A stretch of 64,000 bases of DNA from Fen-1258 sp964441505 (GTDB taxonomy: Bacteria; Bacteroidota; Ignavibacteria; Ignavibacteriales; Melioribacteraceae). Below, in pieces: positions 35,343-43,257 of the stretch. The stretch lies in contig CAYTUV010000005.1 of assembly GCA_964441505.1 (NCBI GenBank), positions 79,847 through 143,846 of the forward strand, read 5' to 3'. Numbering within the stretch: the stretch's first letter is position 1; every line of letters starts with the position of its first letter. The notes under the pieces are model-generated. The model was not told the DNA's origin. It was given only the letters and a program-made list of their open reading frames with translations, and ran no database searches. The translations under genes and the position numbers were made by a program.

Positions 35343-36266
35343 TTGAATTCCGATAAAGTAATTGAAGTCCGTGGACTTACCAAAAAATTCGGAAGTCTGA
35401 CCGCTGTTGATAATCTCGACCTCAACGTCTATCGTGGTGATGTATTTGGATTTCTTGGCCCTAACGGAGCCGGCAAGAGTACAACAATCAGAATGCTTCT
35501 TTCGCTTATCAAACCCACAAGCGGATCGATGAGTATTTTTGGTAAATCAATTAGCAAGGATAGAAAGGAAATATTTTCGAAGATTGGTGCTATTGTAGAA
35601 AAGCCGGATTTTTATCTCTATCTCTCTGCCTATAAAAATCTCGAGATTCTTGGAAAACTTTCCGGTACGGATGTATCTAAGAAAAAAATCATGGGCATGC
35701 TTGAACTGGTCGGACTTGACAAACGGTATATGAGTAAAGTGAAAACTTTTTCGCATGGTATGAAGCAGCGGCTCGGGATTGCACAAGCACTTCTTCACGA
35801 TCCCGAACTGATAATTCTTGATGAGCCGACAACCGGTCTCGATCCTCAGGGAATGAAAGAAATTCGAGACTTGATAATCTATCTCAGCAGAGAAAAAGGG
35901 AAAACGGTTTTTCTTTCATCACACATACTTCACGAAGTTGAGTTAATCTCCACGAGAATGATCATCATTAATAAAGGAACTACACAGGTTGAAGGCACAG
36001 TTGAAGAGCTTCTTAAAACAGATAAAGTGAAAGTTGCTTTTGAAGTTGATAAAATTGAGGATGCACTGCGTTTTGTAAATGAATCTTTCTGGCAGGGAAA
36101 AATAAAAGCAACCTCCAAAAGTGAAATGAATTTTGAACTGAGCAAAAACGAAATTGTTGATCTAAATAAATATCTGGTGGAGAAAGGAATTGCGGTAAGT
36201 GCAATAATTCCGGTTCGCTCTCTTGAAGACTTCTTCTTAAGGATAACCGAGGGAGGCGTAAAATGA
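35343..36266 (+). CDS. ABC transporter ATP-binding protein
   Basis: A 307-residue ATPase that energises the membrane protein encoded next. Walker A GPNGAGKST (about 39-47), Q-loop region, signature SHGMKQRLGIAQALL (about 138-152), Walker B and D-loop LIILDEPTTGLDP (about 157-169), and H-switch SSHILHEVE. A C-terminal extension of about 85 residues with mixed structure is typical of ABC-2 drug and Nos/Gld-type exporters. The start codon is TTG at 35343, supported by GGAGG (35334-35338) four bases upstream; no ATG is available near the start of the fold. It overlaps the permease start by ATGA. Confidence 0.94.
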   Translation: MNSDKVIEVRGLTKKFGSLTAVDNLDLNVYRGDVFGFLGPNGAGKSTTIRMLLSLIKPTSGSMSIFGKSISKDRKEIFSKIGAIVEKPDFYLYLSAYKNLEILGKLSGTDVSKKKIMGMLELVGLDKRYMSKVKTFSHGMKQRLGIAQALLHDPELIILDEPTTGLDPQGMKEIRDLIIYLSREKGKTVFLSSHILHEVELISTRMIIINKGTTQVEGTVEELLKTDKVKVAFEVDKIEDALRFVNESFWQGKIKATSKSEMNFELSKNEIVDLNKYLVEKGIAVSAIIPVRSLEDFFLRITEGGVK

Positions 36267-37099
36267 TGACGTTAATTTATGTAGAACTTCAAAAAATGTT
36301 TAAGAAGTGGAGAACCTACATTGGAATTATTGCCATTGGACTTCTTACAATCATCGTACAGCTGGCATTGTATTTCACCGGTAAAGATATGATAGATTCG
36401 CAAATGAGGGGATTGGAACAATCATTTGTCATGGTGGGAAATTTGGTCAACGGTTATTTTATCGCTCGGCTGATCCTTACATTTCTGATTATTCATGTGC
36501 CGTTCTTAGTTGTTCTGGTCGGTGGCGATCTGCTCGCAGGAGAGGCGACTGCAGGTACATACAGAATGATTTTAACAAGGCCCGTTTCTCGATTACAAGT
36601 TATTACTGCAAAATTTATTGCTGGCTGGTTTTATGTAACTATCCTGATGCTTTGGCTGGCGTTTCTAAGCCTCGGGGTAAGTCTGGTGATTTTTGGCTCC
36701 GGTCCCCTTCTTTCCATAGGAAGCGGAATTGTTATTTTCGCCGAGAATGATGTCTTATGGCGCTTCCTTGGCGCTTATGCATTTGCCGCACTGAGCATGA
36801 TGACTGTGATATCGATATCAATCATCTTCTCCTCACTCGTCCAGAATGCTATTGGACCAATTGTCTCTACCATGGCGGTGATAATAATCTTCTTAATCTT
36901 ATCTGCATTACCGGTTGAATTTTTCCAAAACATAAGTCCATATTTCTTCACCTCACATATGAACAGATGGAATAATTTCTTTAGTGAAGAAGTTAATTAT
37001 AAAGAGGTAGTTAATTCGATCTGGGTTCTGTTGGCTCATGTTGTTGTTCTCTACGGAATTACGACTTACATTTTTCTCAAGAAAGACATTTTAAGTTAG
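36263..37099 (+). CDS. ABC-2 type transporter permease
   Basis: A 278-residue permease with six hydrophobic helices (about 18-36, 65-90, 110-135, 140-160, 175-205, 250-272). The ABC-2 hallmark is the GGDLLAGEATAGTYRMILTR segment (about 88-107) with the conserved E and the RPVSR loop. Start ATG overlaps the ATPase stop (ATGA at 36263-36266), which couples the two. Together they make a homodimeric exporter; the cargo is unknown. The LolA-like gene follows by 7 bases. Confidence 0.92.
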   Translation: MMTLIYVELQKMFKKWRTYIGIIAIGLLTIIVQLALYFTGKDMIDSQMRGLEQSFVMVGNLVNGYFIARLILTFLIIHVPFLVVLVGGDLLAGEATAGTYRMILTRPVSRLQVITAKFIAGWFYVTILMLWLAFLSLGVSLVIFGSGPLLSIGSGIVIFAENDVLWRFLGAYAFAALSMMTVISISIIFSSLVQNAIGPIVSTMAVIIIFLILSALPVEFFQNISPYFFTSHMNRWNNFFSEEVNYKEVVNSIWVLLAHVVVLYGITTYIFLKKDILS

Positions 37100-37106
37100 A
37101 GAGGCG

Positions 37107-37853
37107 ATGATGAAAAAGATTTTGATAACCTTGCTGTTGATTGCTGCGGTTACGGTTTTTGCACAGACAAAAGATCCCAATAAACTTTTGGATGCAGTAC
37201 GTCAAAAATTTAGCAAGGTAAGCGATTATAAAGTCGATGGTATTGTCAAACTTGATATGAGTTTTATCAAAGTCCCTGAGATGAAGGCTAAAATATTTTT
37301 TAAAAAACCGAATAAAATAAAAGTTAATGCCGAAGGCTTTGCAATGATTCCGAGACAAGGATTGCAATTTTCGCCTGCAGATTTACTGAAAGAAGATTTC
37401 ACAGCGATCTATGTCCGGTCTGAAACAATCGATAACCGGGAAATAGATGTTATTAAAACTATTCCAAGCAGTGATTCCTCGGAAATTGTTTTATCTACAT
37501 TGTGGATTGATGCGGCAGAATCCGTAATCAGAAAAGTTGAATCCACCAGCAAAAAGGGAGGCACAACTCAAATTGAATTGAGCTACGATAACTATAAATT
37601 CGGGTTACCCTCTCAGTTAAAGCTCTCTTTTAACTTGGGTAATATACAGATGCCTGTTAATGCACCAAACCAAACGAATGAAAGTGAGACTGCCGATGCC
37701 GCAAAAAAAAGCAGAAGGAGAAGAGGATTGCCCGAGGGTACTTCTTTGAAGGGTAGTGTGATAATGACATATACGAATTATCAAATCAACAAAGGTATTC
37801 CAGATAGCTTTTTTGCTGAAAAAGAAAAAGAGCAGAAAGCAAAGATTAATTAA
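37107..37853 (+). CDS. LolA-like periplasmic outer-membrane lipoprotein-carrier family protein
   Basis: A 248-residue exported protein. Signal peptide 1-20 (AVTVFAQ). The half-barrel LolA-like fold is suggested by NKLLDAVRQKFSKVSDYKVD, MKAKIFFKKPNKIKVNAEGF and TLWIDAAESVIRKVE, with hydrophobic strands facing one side; a basic linker KKSRRRRGLPEG (about 208-219) is unusual. Third gene of the operon, so it may accept or modify the ABC exporter's cargo. It is not the canonical lolA, which normally travels with ftsK or other genes. Confidence 0.82.
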   Translation: MMKKILITLLLIAAVTVFAQTKDPNKLLDAVRQKFSKVSDYKVDGIVKLDMSFIKVPEMKAKIFFKKPNKIKVNAEGFAMIPRQGLQFSPADLLKEDFTAIYVRSETIDNREIDVIKTIPSSDSSEIVLSTLWIDAAESVIRKVESTSKKGGTTQIELSYDNYKFGLPSQLKLSFNLGNIQMPVNAPNQTNESETADAAKKSRRRRGLPEGTSLKGSVIMTYTNYQINKGIPDSFFAEKEKEQKAKIN

Positions 37854-37875
37854 AGGACAAAACTCCGATTGTTTT

Positions 37876-37902
37876 AAAGACGGATCATCGATCCTTCTTT
37901 TT
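37876..37902 (+). terminator. Intrinsic terminator of the ABC exporter/LolA operon
   Basis: GGATC (37882-37886) and GATCC (37890-37894) form the inner stem, extended past a single mismatch by AAAGA/TCTTT. The right arm runs into a T-rich tail (to 37902). It begins 23 bases after the operon's last stop codon. Confidence 0.7.
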
Positions 37903-38064
37903 AATGGATAATTGAATTTCACTTGTTAATTAACCCTCAGAAGTTTAAGTTGGTTGCGGAATAGTAAAACACATCGAGATAGCATATCGAAAACTGACAT
38001 ACCGTTATTAAGATTTCGTCATCTAAGCTGAAATCTTTCATTCACTAAATCAACGGAGTGTCAA

Positions 38065-38655
38065 ATGAAACGTAAAATCATTTTAACAATCGCCATTCTC
38101 TTTTATTTTGTTCCAGTTATTTTCTCCCAACACAATTATTTAATCTCTGCCGGCTTGGGTATTATTCAGTCCTATGGAACCGCAGAAGGTTTTGAGATCG
38201 GCATCAGAAGGGCTGTTAATGATAATTTAAGATTCCAGCTGACGATCGGTTATTATAATTGGGGCAAAAAGATAGACATAAATGCTATGGCGCACTACCC
38301 GCTTAATCAGAACACTCATATCAAAAGGGAGATGAATTCACTAATACCCTTGCGCGCCGGCTTTAACTTCAAGTTTGGAAATTCGAACTCACATCCGTAT
38401 CTGGCAATTGAATGGATTGTTAATTACATGACAAATGATTTTTACACCCAAGATCCCATTGCGGACGGAGTCATTTCATATGTGAGGACTTATTCAAAAA
38501 TAACTGAAGATACAATCTTCATTTCTCTTGGTTTTAACTTGGGGTACACATTCTATTTGTCTGATGATTTGAATATCATTTCTGGTGTTAACTGGCAATC
38601 AGGAAAATCTACTCAGTTTGTTGGCTTTATGAGCGGAATTGAATACAAACTTTAG
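38065..38655 (+). CDS. Outer-membrane beta-barrel protein
   Basis: A 196-residue protein with a signal peptide (1-21, VPVIFSQ). Then come alternating amphipathic strands suggesting an eight-stranded barrel: YLISAGLGIIQSYG, LRFQLTIGYYNWG, LIPLRAGFNFKFG, DTIFISLGFNLGYTFYL, and the C-terminal strand FVGFMSGIEYKL ending in a hydrophobic residue, the BAM recognition pattern (outer-membrane protein beta-barrel family). Function not assignable. Single gene with its own terminator. Confidence 0.8.
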   Translation: MKRKIILTIAILFYFVPVIFSQHNYLISAGLGIIQSYGTAEGFEIGIRRAVNDNLRFQLTIGYYNWGKKIDINAMAHYPLNQNTHIKREMNSLIPLRAGFNFKFGNSNSHPYLAIEWIVNYMTNDFYTQDPIADGVISYVRTYSKITEDTIFISLGFNLGYTFYLSDDLNIISGVNWQSGKSTQFVGFMSGIEYKL

Positions 38656-38671
38656 TGAAGAAGTATGGTTT

Positions 38672-38707
38672 AAAACCCAATCTCAATTTGAGGTTGGGTT
38701 TTTATTT
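38672..38707. terminator. Bidirectional intrinsic terminator
   Basis: AAACCCAATCTCAA pairs with TTGAGGTTGGGTTT over a minimal loop (38673-38703), followed by a T-rich tail on the plus strand and an A-rich left flank that is T-rich on the minus strand. It lies between the convergent OMP and yceI-like genes and can serve both. Confidence 0.85.
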
Positions 38708-38724
38708 AAAACTAAATCAAAGAA

Positions 38725-39363
38725 CTATTTTGCATTTGACCCGACTACATTCACACCGATATCAATCTTCTCAGAAACTTTATTGCCGATAACCGCATTG
38801 TCAACACCGTAGTCAGATAGGTTAACACTAAACTTTGCCCGGATACCAAGCAGATCTCCCGGTGCACGTTTCTTTGTCAGTTCACTTTCATCAAGGTAGG
38901 TTACATCGCCGGAGGCAATCACTTCTTTTGTTACTCCGTGCATACTGAAATCGCCTTTAACTTTGAATTCAAGTTTATTATCCGCCGTCTGATTCACATC
39001 TGAAACTGATTTTATTTCGAATGAAATCTCTGGATATTCCTGTGATTCAAGCCAGTTGCTGCTTTGCATGTGTTTATTGCGTAATTCAATTCCGGTGTTC
39101 ATAGAAGAAACCTGTACTGTTAGTTTTCCCCTTATCGTTTTTGCAAAGTTAGCAACATCAAAGGAAATTGAACCTCCGATTCCATTCGCGGTGCCGTTAA
39201 TATCTTCAAGCGGTGTTTGGCTGAAAAATGTAACCTGATTTCTACCGCTTTTGTCCTCGAAGTTAAACGTCTGATTTCCGCTTGCTTTTATTTTGAATCC
39301 TTGTGCTGATATTGCCACGGTCATTAAGAAAATGAGTGTGGGCAAGAAAAATATATTTTTCAT
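38725..39363 (-). CDS. YceI family periplasmic protein
   Basis: A 212-residue exported protein. Signal peptide 1-20 (AISAQG). Lipocalin-like YceI fold: SGRNQVTFFSQTPLEDINGT, ISFDVANFAKTIRGKLTVQV, GIELRNKHMQSSNWLESQEY, EISFEIKSV and GDFSMHGVTKEVIASGDVTY are all family blocks. YceI members bind polyprenoid chains; that role here is family inference. Single gene, sharing the bidirectional terminator with its convergent neighbour. Confidence 0.95.
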   Translation of the reverse strand: MKNIFFLPTLIFLMTVAISAQGFKIKASGNQTFNFEDKSGRNQVTFFSQTPLEDINGTANGIGGSISFDVANFAKTIRGKLTVQVSSMNTGIELRNKHMQSSNWLESQEYPEISFEIKSVSDVNQTADNKLEFKVKGDFSMHGVTKEVIASGDVTYLDESELTKKRAPGDLLGIRAKFSVNLSDYGVDNAVIGNKVSEKIDIGVNVVGSNAK

Positions 39364-39410
39364 TTTATTCCTTTTGTTACGGTTCTAAAATTATTTTCAT
39401 TCAGGCAAGT

Positions 39411-39680
39411 CTAAGGCTTGCTCTTCTTCTCTCTAAAATAAAAACAGAAAAACCCTCCTATTATAATAGATAAAAAACTTATAGCGCCGGTGAGATCTAA
39501 CCCCCAGATAAATTTATCCACCCATTGTTTTTCAACCATATCCGGGAACAGTTCATCTTTTTTCTCTATAAGAATCTGTGTCTTTGTAAAGATTTCTCTC
39601 CCATAGCCTAACCAAACAATTATTGAAGAAATAATGACTGTTGTAACTGCTATAAGAGTTTTTCGCTGTTTACTGTTCAT
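39411..39680 (-). CDS. Small membrane protein of unknown function
   Basis: An 89-residue protein with two transmembrane helices (about 8-27, TLIAVTTVIISSIIVWLGYG; about 58-80, TGAISFLSIIIGGFFCFYF), a charged loop of about 30 residues between, and a basic C terminus (FREKKSKP). N- and C-termini are probably both cytoplasmic, by the positive-inside rule. It lies 47 bases upstream of the yceI-like gene on the same strand. I do not recognise a family. Confidence 0.65.
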   Translation of the reverse strand: MNSKQRKTLIAVTTVIISSIIVWLGYGREIFTKTQILIEKKDELFPDMVEKQWVDKFIWGLDLTGAISFLSIIIGGFFCFYFREKKSKP

Positions 39681-39932
39681 TAGCAGGCTCCTCTATTTGT
39701 TGAATTAACAATAAAAATGAATGAATAATTCCATTCGATCCAGGCCGGATTTTTTATTTACACTACCGGCGAATAGCATAAACGGAATATTCCACCTGCC
39801 ATCATTCGTTAATAATCCGCATTAATTGAGAGAAGTCATATTTTCATTACTTTGATTCTTACTTCGAAATGAATTAATTTTTCACCGTATGAATAAACAA
39901 CAATCCCAAGGACATTAATTAATAGGGAAATC

Positions 39933-41159
39933 ATGAAAATACACGAGTATCAAGCTAAAGAAACTCTGAAAAAATATGGAGTACCGGTTCAGGATGGAAT
40001 TGCGATAAAGCATTTATCGGAATTTGACGGTGCAATTTCTCAGCTTCAGTCACGCGGAATCAATCAGTATGTAGTTAAATCACAGATCCATGCAGGCGGA
40101 AGAGGAAAGGGAAAACTATACAACCCAAATAATAGAGAAGAATTAATTCAGGAGGGTGGAGTTAAGTTTACCACTTCTGTGGAAAAGGCAAAAGAGTATG
40201 CTTCGAAGATGCTGGGTAATTTATTAATTACACACCAGACCGGCGCCGAGGGTAAAATTGTTAAAACACTGTTTATAACAGAAGGTCTTGATTATAAAAA
40301 AGAAATGTATATCGGAATTCTTCTAGATCGCGGTGTTTCTAAAAATGTAATTATGGCTTCAACCGAAGGCGGTGTTGAAATTGAAAAAGTTGCAGAGGAA
40401 ACTCCGGAAAAAATTATTAAAGAGTGGATCGAACCTTCAGTTGGATTCCAATCTTATCAGGCGCGTAAAATTGCTTTTGGTTTGGGACTTGAAGGAGCCG
40501 CATTAAAAAGTTTTGTGCCGTTCATGATGAAGCTCTATAAAGCATATGAAGAAACGGATGCTTCCATGCTTGAGATTAATCCGCTTATCATTACAAACGA
40601 TGATAAAATAATGGCTCTCGATGCGAAAATGAATTTTGACGATAATGCTCTATATCGTCATCCCGAGATTATGGCATACCGTGATCTTGATGAGGAAGAT
40701 GCACTCGAAATTGAAGCCTCTAAATTCAATCTCAACTACATTAAACTTGATGGCAATGTAGGTTGTATGGTGAATGGGGCGGGATTGGCAATGGCAACGA
40801 TGGATATAATCAAACTTGCCGGTGGTGAACCAGCAAATTTTCTGGATGTTGGCGGTGGAGCTAATAAAGAAACGGTCGCAAACGGATTTAAAATTATTTT
40901 ATCTGATCCGAATGTGAAAGCTATTTTGATCAATATATTCGGCGGAATTGTTCGCTGTGACCGCGTTGCTCAGGGTGTTATAGATGCTGTTAAAGAAATT
41001 TCTGTGACAGTTCCGGTCGTTGTCCGGCTCGAGGGAACGAATGCAGTTGAAGCTAAGGAGTTGTTAGAAAATTCCGGATTAAATTTTGAAGTTGCAATAA
41101 CATTACAGGACGCAGCAAAGAAAGTTACTGCTGTACTTTCTGTTGAAGCGGCTGTGTAA
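39933..41159 (+). CDS. sucC: Succinate-CoA ligase (ADP-forming) beta subunit
   Basis: Citric acid cycle enzyme subunit binding nucleotide and succinate. 408 residues, ATP-grasp fold at the N terminus (MKIHEYQAKETLKKYGVPV, then HAGGRGKGKLYNP) and a CoA-ligase domain at the C terminus (NGAGLAMATMDIIKLAGGEP, GGGANKETVANGFKII and NIFGGIVRCDRVAQGV, the phosphohistidine-facing loop). Length is about 20 residues above the common 388. The alpha subunit gene sucD is not adjacent. A hairpin terminator follows, so this gene is expressed on its own. Confidence 0.97.
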   Translation: MKIHEYQAKETLKKYGVPVQDGIAIKHLSEFDGAISQLQSRGINQYVVKSQIHAGGRGKGKLYNPNNREELIQEGGVKFTTSVEKAKEYASKMLGNLLITHQTGAEGKIVKTLFITEGLDYKKEMYIGILLDRGVSKNVIMASTEGGVEIEKVAEETPEKIIKEWIEPSVGFQSYQARKIAFGLGLEGAALKSFVPFMMKLYKAYEETDASMLEINPLIITNDDKIMALDAKMNFDDNALYRHPEIMAYRDLDEEDALEIEASKFNLNYIKLDGNVGCMVNGAGLAMATMDIIKLAGGEPANFLDVGGGANKETVANGFKIILSDPNVKAILINIFGGIVRCDRVAQGVIDAVKEISVTVPVVVRLEGTNAVEAKELLENSGLNFEVAITLQDAAKKVTAVLSVEAAV

Positions 41160-41176
41160 ATAATTATATTTTAAGG

Positions 41177-41200
41177 AGAGCTCTGATTTATCGGGGCTCT
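41177..41200 (+). terminator. Likely terminator after sucC
   Basis: AGAGCTCTG (41177-41185) and CGGGGCTCT (41192-41200) form a nine-pair stem with two G-U pairs and a six-base loop, followed by TTTATAAAAAA. The T-run is interrupted, so strength is uncertain. Confidence 0.55.
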
Positions 41201-41250
41201 TTATAAAAAATCACTCAGGATGATTTTAGAGTCTTTACTCGGAAAGAATT

Positions 41251-41622
41251 ATGATAGAAATAAAAATAACAATTGATTCTGCGCTAAGCCTTCTCTTAGA
41301 AAGAATGAATTTGGAGCTTAAACTGCGTCAGCGCGATAAGATCATTCCTATAGGATTACGCCTCGAGGATTTATCTTATAACCAGCTTTTTCTTATTGTT
41401 GAAGCCTCCATCTTTGATACAATATTTCTTCTTCCTATAGATTTAGTTTCGCAAGAAACGAATCTAATCAACATTATAACCGGAACCGTTAGAGCGTTAT
41501 CGCGTGTATTGAACAGAGACGAATTCAAACTTTTCACTAATAAGCAGGCCTCCAATTTAATACAGCCAATTATCAGTTATTTCCAATCCCAGTTAAAGTG
41601 GAAGCACTTTCCAAACAATTGA
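41251..41622 (+). CDS. Conserved-looking small protein of unknown function
   Basis: A 123-residue cytosolic protein I do not recognise. It is rich in Leu, Ile and polar residues without a signal peptide. Two parts can be seen: strands and a helix (MIEIKITIDSALSLLLERM, KIIPIGLRLEDLSYNQLFLI) and a C-terminal helical part (INIITGTVRALSRVLNRDEF). It is 91 bases beyond sucC, past the terminator, so it probably has its own promoter. It reads as a genuine gene by codon use. Confidence 0.6.
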   Translation: MIEIKITIDSALSLLLERMNLELKLRQRDKIIPIGLRLEDLSYNQLFLIVEASIFDTIFLLPIDLVSQETNLINIITGTVRALSRVLNRDEFKLFTNKQASNLIQPIISYFQSQLKWKHFPNN

Positions 41623-41937
41623 ATCTAAGAAACCTAATCACATCCTTTGTAGCCTTTAACATTCTTTTGTAAACTTGAATAAAGCATAAATGGACATACA
41701 TCCATCAGAAGGGTACAAAATGGATCAAGAATACCTGCGATTTTCCGACTCGTATAATACCCCAAACGAGTAATTATCCGGTGAGCAGATTTTCAAAAAT
41801 TAATTTTTGCACGTAATATTAATTCTATTGGCTTAAAATGTCACAAATTCTTAAGTTTAATAAGACAATTTCATACTTTGCTCTTCGATAGGATGTCAAA
41901 TTAATAGGTCTTTTGTTTTCAAAGATATGAGGGTAAG
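41623..41937. other. 315-base intergenic region with one micro-ORF
   Basis: AT-rich and without recognisable elements except a possible 17-codon ORF at 41720-41773. The last 60 bases should carry the promoter of the galactokinase-fold gene; none is identified. Confidence 0.5.
41720..41773 (+). CDS. Possible 17-residue peptide
   Basis: ATG at 41720 with AGAAGGG six bases upstream reads MDQEYLRFSDSYNTPNE and stops at TAA. The good ribosome-binding site is the only support. It lies 164 bases before the galactokinase-fold gene and could be a leader peptide. Confidence 0.25.
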   Translation: MDQEYLRFSDSYNTPNE

Positions 41938-43146
41938 ATGATACTCGGCAATGGTGGAAATCAGAACGTAATCCGCACTACAAAAATCTTCACAAGCCTT
42001 TTTGGCGATGCATCAAATTCTATTTTAAATGTTTGCCCCGCAAGTGTTATTCTTCTTGGTGACCACACACATTATAACGATGGTATTCTTATCTCGGCCT
42101 GCATTGACAGGTATTGGACTTTCCTTATCAAAAAAAGAAAAGATATGGGCATTAATTTAGCGTCCACGGAAAGTATGATCGTTACAAGACTTCGATTAGA
42201 TAAACTCGAAAATTATAATGATGATTCTTTCCGATTACTCAAGGGCTTAATTAAAATGCTGAAGGAAGAAGATTTACTTAGATCAGGATTTGATTGCGTT
42301 GTATCATCAACAGTTCCCGAATGTGTGGGTCTTGGCTCTTCAGCGGCTCATCAAGTAGGATTTATAAATTGTATTCGGAAGGTATTTTCCCTTGAGATTG
42401 ATGACGAAAAATTACTGAGTATAGTCCGTAAGAATGAACTTAATATAATAGGTAAAATATCAAATATTGCACATCACTACACAGTTCAGTTCGGAAAGGA
42501 GAAAAAACTTTTTTTTATAGATTTGCGCACCAAAGAATACAAAACCATTCCTCTTGATAGCGGCGATCATTTATTAGTGATTTGCGATTCGGGAGAAAAA
42601 ATAATTAATCCCCAAAATACATGTAATGAAAGAATAGAAGAATGTGAAGTGGGAGTGAAAGGACTACGTTTGTATTTGTGGGGAATAAAAAATCTTCGCG
42701 ATATCGAACTTGACTTTTTACACAAGCATTATCATATGCTTCCCAAAAGAATTTTTGGGAGAGTGCTTTATAATGTAAAAGAGAGGATGAGAGCACAGGA
42801 AGCAATAAAACATTTGAGAAAAAAATCGATAGAAGAATTCGGAAACACCATTAATGAATCGCACAAAAATTTAGCGGAAGATTATGAGTTGAGTAATGAA
42901 CATTGTGATTATATTGTTGCGAAGTCTTTGAAACTAGAAGGAGTGCATTGTTCAAAGTTAATAAGCTGTTCTCCGAACAGAAGCACTTTTCACTTAGTAG
43001 ATGATGATAAGCTGGATCAATTTTCAGACATTCTAAAAAAATCTTTCCAAGAAAAATTCCAGAAAAATCTAAAGATCTATATAGTTAAACTTGCGGGCGG
43101 CGTAAAAAAGATTTCTCTGAAGAAAATAGAGTTCAGTAACCAGTAA
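41938..43146 (+). CDS. Galactokinase-fold (GHMP) protein lacking key catalytic residues
   Basis: A 402-residue cytosolic protein that aligns along its length with galactokinase, but with critical changes. The sugar motif GEHTDYNDG reads GDHTHYNDG (41-49), so a galactose-contacting Asp is His. The ATP motif is VPECVGLGSSAAHQ (126-139), close to the family's PxGxGLSSSAA. The catalytic Asp motif (CGxMDQ) reads SNIAHHY (174-180), with His at the Asp position. The C-terminal glycine loop GGGFGG reads SCSPNRS. A conserved, full-length frame with these losses argues for a non-catalytic sensor or a protein with another substrate rather than decay. It is followed by the TPR gene and aroE. Confidence 0.75.
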   Translation: MILGNGGNQNVIRTTKIFTSLFGDASNSILNVCPASVILLGDHTHYNDGILISACIDRYWTFLIKKRKDMGINLASTESMIVTRLRLDKLENYNDDSFRLLKGLIKMLKEEDLLRSGFDCVVSSTVPECVGLGSSAAHQVGFINCIRKVFSLEIDDEKLLSIVRKNELNIIGKISNIAHHYTVQFGKEKKLFFIDLRTKEYKTIPLDSGDHLLVICDSGEKIINPQNTCNERIEECEVGVKGLRLYLWGIKNLRDIELDFLHKHYHMLPKRIFGRVLYNVKERMRAQEAIKHLRKKSIEEFGNTINESHKNLAEDYELSNEHCDYIVAKSLKLEGVHCSKLISCSPNRSTFHLVDDDKLDQFSDILKKSFQEKFQKNLKIYIVKLAGGVKKISLKKIEFSNQ

Positions 43147-43257
43147 TATCACAGAAGAAAGAGCTTTTCTATCACATCCGAATTCTCAGCACTAATTTCA
43201 ACTTGATTTTCACTTTTGTTAGCTATACATTTTCCACCGAATTAACGCGGAGTATTA

